Positions 54,903-64,000 of a DNA stretch of 64,000 bases are shown here, piece after piece. The notes below the pieces were generated by a model. The model was not told where the DNA came from, made no database searches, and saw only the letters and a program-made list of their open reading frames with translations. The position numbers were made by a program, and so were the translations under genes. The DNA is from Nothophaeocryptopus gaeumannii (lineage: Eukaryota > Ascomycota > Dothideomycetes > Mycosphaerellales > Mycosphaerellaceae). Location of the stretch: positions 1,054,001 to 1,118,000 of the forward strand of contig JASISA010000001.1 in NCBI GenBank assembly GCA_031771865.1, in the 5' to 3' direction. Numbering within the stretch: the first letter of the stretch is position 1; the number at the start of each line of letters is the position of its first letter.

Positions 54903-56911
54903 GGGAACTGTACATTTGCATGATATCGACAGGGAGGCAACATTTGCTTTCTCGCGCGACAGGAGGTCGCCTGCTCATCAATGCGAGGAGTACAGCACTA
55001 CGTGATGACATCTCCGCTAATGAATATGGAAAAAGTCAGCATGTACTAATCACACTTTTATTTCGGCCTTGGTTCGAGACCGTGTAGATAGCTAGCACAC
55101 TACCATGCTACATCTTACAACACTATACACACTCCCCATCGTGTAGGTCGCATCTATCACTCTCCCTTTTTGCAATCACATCACCTGCACCGCGTGTGGC
55201 GAACCAACACGCCGTCATTGTACTACTAAGCGAGGCATGGGCCAAGACGGACGCCGTTGAGTCTCATTTCGGAACCGTCGACAACGGTCTTGCCGCATCG
55301 AAAGGGCCCGGAGGCATCGGTTTGCCGACCGACACAGACAAGATGTGAACAGCTGGGCCGTCCACCCACCCATACACACGCCCACATGCGCACGTTGCTC
55401 GGCACCCGAGACACGAGCCCTGTGCGTTTGCGAGGTGATTGTGTGTGATAGCCTTGCATGCCTCGACTGTGCCGCTGACTCTACAGATTACTGTATGTAT
55501 CCGGCCACGTAGCAGGGGGGTCGGTCTCTGAGTCTGAGACCCAGGGTCACAGGCATGGTATCCAATACCCATGCGGAGTTCGTTGGCAAGTCGGGCCGGG
55601 TGAGCCAGGCTGCAATTCGATAGGTGGAGGGCCTGGCTGAAGGAGGCCTGCTTGCCTGCCTACTGCTACATACTTGCTTACAGGGTGCGGCATCCTAAAA
55701 ACAACCAAAAGTAAGGAGGAGCCGGCAGGAGCAGGAGCAGGATGTGAGCAATGAGCCATACACATACAGCCTTGTCAAAAAAATAATTGAAATAGCGGGA
55801 TTGCCATCGACTCATCATCGATGCATACGCCCTACTGCTGGAAGAAGTTTCCCGTACCTCCTACATTTGGTGTGCTGCATGACTCGCAGGCACGGGATGT
55901 TGCTTCGGTACTTTTACGTTTGTCCTCTGCCGAGAGAGCGAGGTACCGCCCGGGGGTCACACGTCTCAGATTATAATTGGTCTGTGTCCGTCGTGCTCCC
56001 GCGCGCACGAGGGCCCCACCCCGCAATCAGCCAGCCTAGTCTTCATCACACCTACATATCCCAGTGAGATAGTGAAGAATCATGAGGCGTGCTCATCACA
56101 GAACTTGTGCAAGCGAGCTGGAGAAGAACGACGACGAGGAGGAGGAGGAGGAGGAAGAGGAGGAGGAGTGGCGAAGCCGAAAGATGCTGGCTCGCTGGGA
56201 GTGGCGACCCAGCAGAAGAACGCAGGTTGTGTGCAATTCCCTGTTCTTGAAAAGCTAGGCGAATCGCCACGCCAGGTGACAATCCCTACCCACTCGCGCA
56301 CCCTCTGCCTCTAGATCCGCCGGTTGAGTGCATCCGGCGTCGATCCATCAATGCATTTTCGACCAGGAGTGCCCGGTCGCTTAGATGCAGAAGAACCATG
56401 TGAACGGTACCGACGTTCTCCTTGGCGCCGTGGTTGGTCAAAGCAATAATTCGAGGCCGAAACCTCTCATTCGAAGTGGAAGCCTTTTGGCTGCTGTGGA
56501 GATGGAGGGGAGGCCTTTGAAAATGACACAATATATATTGTTCGGGTATCATGTTCCTCCGACAGACCTTTCTATCTGCGAATGCCGATGCCAACCGCAG
56601 CCTGGCTGCTCTTCAATGAAGTGAACGAGCGAGTCATGGCGATGCCGCCTGTCGGTACATGCCAACATACAGGGCCTTGCGCTGCGCTGCGCGGTCTACG
56701 CGGCTGATCGGATAAGACCATACCCAGACCATGGCTGCAGCCGTGCATGCTTACCCAGTCGACCCATGGCTCATGTCTGAAGAAGGCCACCGTAATCCAT
56801 CACCTTCATCCATGTCTCAAATCCACAATTGTCCAAAAATTGGCCACGGTGACTCTGAGCCCTCCTTGTCGATACGAAGCTTGGTCTGCATCACCACTCC
56901 TCACAGTATGA
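54903..56911. other. 2-kb intergenic stretch, no supported gene
   Basis: Downstream regions of two convergent genes (transcription factor and GTR1). Contains a GAGGAG purine microsatellite at 56135-56168. Frames are short and overlapping. Confidence 0.5.
56135..56168. repeat. GGA purine-rich microsatellite
   Basis: Uninterrupted run of GAGGAG units with one AGAG interruption. Confidence 0.85.
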
Positions 56912-58053
56912 TCATCTCTCGTTTTCACGATTTTGGGAAGCAAGGTCTGAATCGTCGCTTGCTCGCTCATCGTCACGTGTGGAAGAGACCTCGCGATAGG
57001 CAGTTTTGTGCGCATCCTTGCCCTTCTTCTCAACGATATCGAGATGTGCAAACTCCTTCCTCGCAAGCTGCACATTCACCCTGGCAGCATTGTAGAGTGC
57101 TTCGTCACTCGGCATGACGACAGCCAGGTTCGTGTTCTCCGTGAGTCGAGTTATGAAGAGCATGAATTCCCCAGTCTTGATCTGCATCTCAGCAAATGAC
57201 ACTTCGGAAGGCATCATTCCGGTGTGCTTCGACATTGAGTGCTTGTGCGTCTTGAGAATGCTGCTGATCCTCTCAAAACGGTCTGGAAACGGGTTGCGTG
57301 CTTCATTTGCTCTTGTGATATGCGTAACCACCAGGCAAGTGGTCCGCTCGTATAAGATCATCTCCCGAGCATCGAGCAACTCGGCTAGCTTTTGGAGCAT
57401 TCCTTCGATGGTAGACGCGTTTGGGACCAGGAAGTAGATGACCTGAGTCCATGCCCGGTACAATGACTGATCCCATATCGAGCTCGCCAGGATGTCGACC
57501 TGTTTGCCAGTGAAGCCTTCCTGCTCGCAAGTGATCCTGACTTCCTTGACCTTTGCGGAATACACGGCATGCCTTTGATCCGGAGGGACCAAGTCCATTT
57601 TGTGAATGAGGATGAAAATCTTGCTATGAGGGCTGAACTCCTTTAAAGCTCGAATCGTAGAGGCGAAGCTTAACATGTCCGGTGCTGGTTCCCTTGAGGC
57701 TATGTCGAAAACGAAGATGAGGACAGCAACAGAGGAGAAGACATGAGATCGCTGATTCGTCAGGTAGGACTGGACGAAGGAGTCTTGACTGTTGCCTCAG
57801 CAGTCAGTTACCTACCATAAGGGGGTTGTATCTTGCAAGCTCACCCTCCGCAATCCCAAAGATTGAGCATGAGATTGCCCATGAACTTGATGTTGCTATG
57901 TTCAACATCGACGGTTGCACCCAATCTGCGCACATCCTTGGCGACATAGTTCTGAAAGATCATGGATCGCATAGACGACTTGCCAGCGCCGGACCTGCCC
58001 ATCAAAAGGACCTTTCTCTGCTTGTGGCGCTTGGAGCGCTCAAGCGTGCTCAT
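56912..58053 (-). CDS. gtr1: Rag-type GTPase Gtr1
   Basis: Two exons, 57845-58053 and 56912-57788, with a 56-nt intron (GTGAGC donor, CTGAC branch, CAACAG acceptor); 361 aa. GTPase motifs are visible: G1 GRSGAGKSS (19-27), G3 DCGGQDSF (split by the intron), and G4 HKMD in place of the usual NKxD, as in Rag proteins. The C-terminal half is a roadblock-like dimerisation domain (SIWDQSLYRAWTQVIYFLVP). Gtr1 pairs with Gtr2 at the vacuole to pass amino-acid signals to TORC1. An acidic tail (DDERASDDSDLASQN) ends the protein. Confidence 0.95.
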
Positions 58054-58916
58054 TTTGACCGGTCTGGAAGAAGTAAGCGGCGAGAGAGGATAGTTGACGC
58101 CAAGAGTGACTTTCTCGACCGCCTGTCGATTGTAGCATATCCAACACTGTGGCGATGTTGAATTCTTGCATGTGTGATAGTGCTGTTGTCTGCGTGAGGC
58201 GGCGACGTCATTCCAACTATGGAGTGGCCCGTGCGCCGGCCTTGCTCCCGCTTGCCCCTCTAGTCTCAGCTCTCAGCCCCTCATAAGTTGACGATGGCCA
58301 ATCAGCTACAAGCAGCTGCACCTGCCGTGAGGGACGACGCCACAGAAAAGGTTTAGTGTCGTGCCAAGGGATGAAAGCTGAGACTTTTGCCGCTTGCCGT
58401 GCGGGAGGCTGAACCTTCATGATCCACATCACTCCTCATATCAATCAACCATCACAACCAACACAGCTGTCAATTTCTACCATTGCACCTCATTGCTGCA
58501 GAGGACAACTAAAGCCGTACTACGCATACTTATGCTAATTTCCTCAGGCTTCACTCTGCGCATTTGCAATATCCATGCCGCGTCGCCCATCAGCCGCCGT
58601 TTCAAATACAGATGGCGGTTATCTTCCTCCGTCTGCTCTCAGAGTACTTGCACTCTACATCATATAACGAGCGTATGATCTACTGGAAGCGCAGTTTCAA
58701 TGCCTCGCTTCGGTAGCTCGCCGATGGAGAAATCAGACGACGCGAGGCCGTCGAATAGCAGCCAAGGCATGGCTCTAGACTCTGCACTCCAGGTCTGTGA
58801 TACCCCCTTACTATTTCTCCTAATCTTCCAAGTCCGCTCTCTGAACAGGCTTTCCAAGACTGCACTCTTTTCAGCAAGCAATACATTCCTTTCTGGGCTT
58901 CTGGCAGGTCCTCGCA
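58054..58916. promoter_or_regulatory. Divergent promoter region (GTR1 / GH28 gene)
   Basis: 863 nt between start codons on opposite strands. No coding signal; specific sites not identified. Confidence 0.45.
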
Positions 58917-60342
58917 ATGCTTGCAGTTACTCTTTTCGCCAGTCTTCTGGCCATCGCTGCGCCGGCCGCAGCGCAGTCGGCAGATCTTGCTGGAAACGTT
59001 GGCCCATTAACGACCATCGCAGAGAAGAAAGCCAACAAGACCTGCAATATCACCGACTATGGCGCAACAGCTGATGGCGAAACCGACATCTCGTCAGCCA
59101 TCAATGACGCCTTTACAGCTTGCAAGTCCGGAGGTGTTGTAGTGATCCCAGAGGGCGACTATGCTCTGTCGACTTGGGTCGCATTGAGTGGTGGCTCTGC
59201 CTGGGCCCTTCAGCTCGATGGAACCATCTACCGTACTGGGACCGATGAGGGCAACATGATCTTCATCGAACACACCTCGGATTTTGAGCTGTTCTCTTCC
59301 ACCGGTGCAGGTGCTGTCCAGGGTTACGGCTATGAGTTCCACAAAGATGGTGACTACGGAGCACGCATCTTGCGCTTTTACGAAGTCACAGACTTCTCGG
59401 TTCACGATATCATCTTAGTCGACGCTCCTGCCTTCCATTTCAGCTTGGACACTTGCGACAAGGGCGAGGTTTACAATATGCTGATCAGAGGCGGAAACAT
59501 GGGCGGCTTGGATGGCATTGATGTCTGGTCCACGAACATCTGGATTCACGATGTCATGGTGACCAACAAGGTACTTCCGTTCTCATCTGTTACGTGAAAA
59601 ACTAGCTAATTCCATACCAGGATGAATGCGTCACCGTCAAGAGCCCCTCTACCAACATTCTCGTAGAAAACGTCTACTGCAACTGGTCCGGCGGCTGCGC
59701 CATGGGAAGTCTTGGAGCTGATGTAGACGTGAGCAACATCACCTACAATAATGTCTACACTGGTGAGTGCAAATCAGCTCCCGAGCGATGGAACTTTTGC
59801 TCATTCGAAACGCAGTTTCTTCGAACCAGATGTACATGATCAAGTCCAATGGTGGCTCAGGAACCGTGTCCAATGTCGTCTTAGAGAACTTCATAGGCCA
59901 CTCCAACGCTTACAGCCTTGACATCGATCAATACTGGAGCAGCATGGACGCCGTGGATGGCGATGGTGTGCAACTCAGCAATGTTGTAGTCACAAATTGG
60001 ACTGGAACAGAGACAGACGGTGCTGAACGCGGACCTTTCAAGGCCATGTGCGCAGACGGAGCGCCGTGTACTGGAGTCGACATCACCGACTTTGCCATGT
60101 GGACTGAGAGTGGCGACAGCCAATGGTATTCTTGTCGCAGTGCCTACACCAGCCTTGACACTGCCCCCTTCTGTCTGCAATCTGGCGATGGCGGTGACGC
60201 GTATTCTGCAACCACTACGACTGTGACCTCGGCGCCAACAGGCTACCAGGCTCCCGCCATGGACGACGACCTGACCGATTCCTTTGGCACAACCGCAAGC
60301 ATCCCGATCCCAACCTTCCAGCCAGCTTTCACCCAAGTGTAG
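58917..60342 (+). CDS. Secreted rhamnogalacturonase (GH28)
   Basis: Three exons, 58917-59570, 59621-59762 and 59816-60342 (introns 50 and 53 nt); 440 aa. A signal peptide (1-20) precedes a right-handed beta-helix with the GH28 rhamnogalacturonase blocks: CNITDYGATADGETDISSAI, HDIILVDAPAFHFS, GGLDGIDVWSTNIWIHDV and, across the first intron, NKDECVTVKSPS followed by YCNWSGGCAMGSLGAD. The acidic catalytic residues lie in DGID and NKDEC. A Thr/Ser/Pro tail of about 60 residues ends the protein. The enzyme cleaves the rhamnogalacturonan I backbone of plant pectin, which fits a plant-associated lifestyle. Confidence 0.94.
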
Positions 60343-61952
60343 ATCCGATCAGCACTTTGGCTGCATCTTCTTGAGCAGCCTCGGTGATAGTCATTCATGT
60401 CTTCATCACCAACTGATGTTGCCTTTAGTGTATGATAGACATCACAAAGCGTCTTCCTCAGCCGAGTGCTAGATAGTGGTTGGCGTCAAATTCCCACTAA
60501 AGCGCCAGCTCACGCATGTGGCTTGAATGCTTGTACTGAACCTAATCTCCCTCCAAAAATGAAAGCGCTGTCATCAACGCCGGGCAAAACTCTGTTACCC
60601 CAGAAAGCCGAAAAAGATTGAAACACACTACGCTTAGCCCGCAACTTTGTGACGTTGAGCCATCGTGGATATCGTGAGACATCGCTCTAAGCCCGCTCCA
60701 GATGGGCGCTCCGAGAAAGTTGCGGCGTGGCTGCCATATGCTCTCACACCGTCTCACGACAGATCGACTTCTCTCTGCCGTATCTTTTGATGCCCTGATC
60801 CTGATGACAGCTGAACTCTCCGATAAACTTTATTACCAGCAGGTTGCTACGGAATGCCGGCATGCCGAGCCCTGAGTATCCCGAATGTACACACTACCGG
60901 TAAGGCGGTAGAGAGAGAAGGTCGGCGAGTAGACTCCAGTCGTTAGCTCGGATTCGTCACAGTCGTGTATGCTGCTGCCCTATGAGAGAACTCGTTGTGG
61001 CGGCATCCTACGGGCAAAGAAAATGGAATTTTGTGACTGGTGACTGATCCTCGGAGCGGCTGACAGACGAGGTGGACAGATGATCATATTTAGTCTCCTG
61101 CGCCTTGCAGGAGTTCGCAGAGCAACTGCCATATGGTACGGAGTGGAGTAATCTTCCGATACGACGGTACTTGCTGATGTGTTCCTCATGTAATCATTGT
61201 CGGCCGAGCGAATGATCGTTGTGATGTGCACGCTCCTCAAAAGGCAACGGCTTGCTGCTCTTTTGAGAACATTTGGCGAGGGACTTTTGAAAGCTGAAAT
61301 CCTACGGTGAGGATACATGATACAGGATCAATGGGGTCTGGTACGCCTGCTGATCCGCGACAAGCTCGGCTCGTTTGTTCAACGTAATTTGCCTCGGTTT
61401 GGAGTGGCATTCGGCGTGTTATACTTATACTTCTTCCACTGATCAGATGATTGGCCCTTTCGCACAAGAAACGGACTCAAATCCGTCGAAGAGCCATCTG
61501 GTACGTACAATGTTGATGCTAAAGCTCATGTTGGAAGAGTATTCAAGCACGTTAGAGATCCATCTCATGCAACAGTAGATGGCTGTCATGATCCGAGTCT
61601 CCGAGGAAATTGCGTAAGGCGAGAACGGCGGCAGCTTCAGTCTCCAAGGACATATACTACTGTCTTACTCTACGCTCGGAGAACAGGTTTGTTGACTGTG
61701 TCATCGCCATTTTGTTGACAGGACGTCGAAGTAAGAAACCTCGTGGCTCACAAGGGTCAGGCCTCTATGGTTTCCGGGCCGGGGTCACTCCCCCGTGGGT
61801 GACATCACTGGTCCTTCATCGCTGCCAAGCTCCTTCCTCAATGCCTCCAAAGCACATCGGTAAGTGACCGAACAGTACGCGTCCACCACAGCAAACTTTC
61901 CATACTCCTATCCAACTCACACACACCTCATACCATCTCTTGTTCGTCCAAA
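60343..61952. other. Intergenic, no supported gene
   Basis: About 1.6 kb between GH28 and FUN14 genes; frames short and overlapping. Confidence 0.5.
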
Positions 61953-62515
61953 ATGTCCTTCCGCCTTCCAGGCCTCTTCGCCCACTCCCTTCGTACTCCA
62001 CTCCTCGTCGCCGGCACCATAGGCTTCACGACATGCCTCGCAAGCCCACTTCTCCAATACCGAAGACCTCTACTCCTCGATGCATCGCCATCAGCAGTGA
62101 ATCCAAAAGATTGGTCATTCTCTCAATATCAACATGATGCGCAAGTACCTGTAACGAAAGGAGGGAGCTTCAATGTCCGCGCTGTGAGGCAGCTGAGTGC
62201 GGGAAGCATAACAGGTACACACAACCCCAGGCTGGCATGCTAGCATGAGTAGCTGATGATGGTCGTGTGCGTATAGGTCTCGTAGCCGGCCTCGCCATGT
62301 CCGTCTTCTCGAAACCACTTGTACTCCTCATAGGTCTCCTCATCGCGGGCGCGCAAACAGCCGAATCTTACGGCATCCATCTGGTACCTTACAGGAGCGT
62401 GCAGAGATACGTGAAGGGCATAGATCTGAGAAGTGCGGTGCAAGATAATGTGGCGTTCAAGATTAGCTTTGGATTGATGTTCGCGCTCAGCGCATTTGCG
62501 GAATTGCCCAGTTAG
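61953..62515 (+). CDS. FUN14-family mitochondrial membrane protein
   Basis: Two exons, 61953-62214 and 62277-62515, with a 62-nt intron (GTACAC donor, GTATAG acceptor); 166 aa. The N-terminus is basic and hydrophobic (MSFRLPGLFAHSLRTPLLVA), consistent with mitochondrial targeting. The FUN14 core begins LSAGSITG at the end of exon 1 and continues LVAGLAMSVFSKPLVLLIGL with two to three membrane segments ending SFGLMFALSAFAEL. FUN14 proteins sit in the mitochondrial outer or inner membrane; the vertebrate member FUNDC1 is a mitophagy receptor, but no LIR-like motif is obvious here. Confidence 0.9.
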
Positions 62516-63045
62516 AGCTGAGGGGAAGTGGACATGTGAGTAGTCTCGACAGCGGCGGCATAGGCAAGGGCGCAGAGGAGGGAAGGCAAAGCAGACTAGA
62601 GCAGACTCATCGGGAGAAACAACGAGTTTTGAAGAGTAGGGAATCAACAGCATTGGAGTTGAGCGACAGCAAAAGCTGGTGTGAAGTTCGAGGCTGCTCA
62701 AGCTAGTCATACAACACCCTCAAACATCATCAGCGACGATTGGGACATCGTCTTTTGAAATAGACAGACCGTCCCCAGAAACAACAAATCCCCAACACCT
62801 CGCTCAAATCGCATTCACTGCGCTCAACAGACTCTCAAGATCATGGTACAATAATATTTGCAATGCAGCAGCCGCTCCAGGTGACGATCGTGTAAAATGT
62901 ATGTTGTATCAAGACAACGCTGGATTCAATTTTCGTACTCCAGCCGCAGACAATCATCGCTCTTTTGAGGCGTGTCCCATCCTTTGGATAGCTTCCGCCT
63001 ATTTTGCTCCACCTTCAGTCGTATGTGATGCTAAATTGGATTCTT
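62516..63045. other. Convergent intergenic region (FUN14 / THO2)
   Basis: Presumed 3' untranslated regions of the two convergent genes; no coding signal. Confidence 0.5.
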
Positions 63046-63999
63046 CTAACGTCCACTCCGCCTACGCTTGGCTGTTTCGGCCTGTGCGTCTTCATGTCTT
63101 CGCTTCCTGTCCATCCCTGGCGCACCGCCATCATCTCGTTGCTGTCCTCTAGGCATGACGTCTCTCCTATCATCTTCTCTTCGCGGTGCTTGTCTGAAGT
63201 CTTCAGATCGCCCGGCAGGCCCAGCAGGCGGCATTCTAACGCCTCTCCTGCCATCGTCCGGCAGTCGCTGACCTCGATCCCAGTCTCCCTGCTGCGGCGC
63301 ACCGTTGAAAGACCCTGGCCCCTCTGGTGGACGACGAGCTGCTTGCTCATCTTGGCGCGGCGCTCTTCGGTCACCGCGAGGTGTATCACGAGGTGGCTCT
63401 CGCACTCGCTCCTCTCGTCCAGGTCCTCGCCGATTCCTATCGTCAGGGCCGACGGGCGGTTGTCCAAAGCTTTGCTCGCGCATGTCAGGTCTCTCGCGGC
63501 TCGCGCGTCGACTGCTGCGTTGCCTGTCATCCTCGCGATTGTGACCGCCGCGCTCGTCGCCACGATCAGGTCTGGCCTGGAAAAGATCACCTCGGTTCGG
63601 AGCTTGATCTTCGAAAGGTGGGCGTGCTGGAGGCGGTTCCATAGACGAAGCCACCGTCGGCGTTCCTCTAGAGAGAGGAGGACCAGAGATGCTCGGCTGC
63701 CTTGCCGCTCCTCTGAAGTTGACTCCTTGACCGGCCTGAGCTCCACCGCCGTTCGCTCCCTGCAAAGTAGCGTTGATGTTAGCACGCTGGCGCTCTCCCC
63801 TCCGGCTGTCTCTGGCGGAAGCAGGCCCCGTAGGAGGAAGATTGTTTGCAGGTGCAGGCCCAGTTGGCGTACCCACGGGTGGACCGCGTGCAGAACCGCG
63901 TGGGCCAGAAGGCGTCGCTGTCGTAGGCGATGCGGCACTCCTAGGGCCACTCGGCGCTGCGAAATTGGTCTGAATGGGGGTTGGCTGACCAACATTCGC
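63046..63999 (-). CDS. tho2: THO complex subunit 2, C-terminal part (truncated by window edge)
   Basis: A single open frame reaching the right edge of the window, so the N-terminal part lies outside. The visible 317 residues are Arg/Gly/Pro/Gln-rich, with ARDSRRGERQRANINATLQG (typical of the Tho2 tail), then long runs of Arg-Asp and Arg-Gly and a final MDRKRRHEDAQAETAKRRRS nuclear-localisation-like end. Tho2 is the large subunit of the THO/TREX complex coupling transcription to mRNA export; its basic C-terminus binds nucleic acid. The assignment rests on this tail only. Confidence 0.7.
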   Translation of the reverse strand, partial: ANVGQPTPIQTNFAAPSGPRSAASPTTATPSGPRGSARGPPVGTPTGPAPANNLPPTGPASARDSRRGERQRANINATLQGANGGGAQAGQGVNFRGAARQPSISGPPLSRGTPTVASSMEPPPARPPFEDQAPNRGDLFQARPDRGDERGGHNREDDRQRSSRRASRERPDMREQSFGQPPVGPDDRNRRGPGREERVREPPRDTPRGDRRAPRQDEQAARRPPEGPGSFNGAPQQGDWDRGQRLPDDGRRGVRMPPAGPAGRSEDFRQAPRREDDRRDVMPRGQQRDDGGAPGMDRKRRHEDAQAETAKRRRSGR

Positions 64000-64000
64000 C

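Overview
The window is nuclear DNA of a filamentous ascomycete, most likely a plant-associated Dothideomycete (Mycosphaerellales-like). The evidence is small spliceosomal introns (about 36-114 nt, GTRNGT-type donors, CTRAC-like branch sites), one promoter per gene on both strands, a PTH11-type CFEM receptor, a secreted LysM protein, a GH28 rhamnogalacturonase, and members of F-box-like (LPGELRNKIYEY), BTB and polyQ families that are typically expanded in this class. No tRNA, rRNA, CRISPR or intact transposon was found. Gene models were assembled by hand from splice sites and reading frames.

Left part (1-19 kb): a LysM secreted protein; an F-box-like protein; VPS18 with a short last exon that completes its RING; an amino-acid permease; a four-exon CFEM/PTH11 receptor; an HPP-family membrane protein; and acireductone dioxygenase of methionine salvage. 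Two weak candidates (about 7.0-7.3 and 17.5-18.1 kb) and simple repeats lie between them.

Middle (19-43.6 kb): the most unusual locus is a minus-strand Ser/Thr-rich adhesin-like gene (19471-23420) that I resolve into 23 exons. About 16 of these are micro-exons of 18-55 nt, several clearly duplicated from one another. It is followed by an MFS transporter, a polyQ-family gene with an in-frame stop, a frameshifted BTB gene, PMP3, two unknown minus-strand genes, a mitochondrial PDH/BCKDH-type kinase, a large coiled-coil protein, a divergent LCL2/NOP10 pair, a second F-box-like gene, a C2H2-like multi-finger protein and a frameshifted short-chain dehydrogenase.

Right part (43.6-64 kb): an 8.5-kb stretch without a supportable gene, then a Zn2Cys6 transcription factor, the TORC1-linked GTPase Gtr1, the rhamnogalacturonase, a FUN14-family mitochondrial protein and the C-terminus of THO2 running off the right edge. 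Housekeeping genes (VPS18, GTR1, NOP10, LCL2, PMP3, THO2, kinase) are intact. Single-base indels and stop codons are confined to accessory genes, which points to decay of the accessory set more than to uniform sequencing error, although several indels fall in homopolymers.
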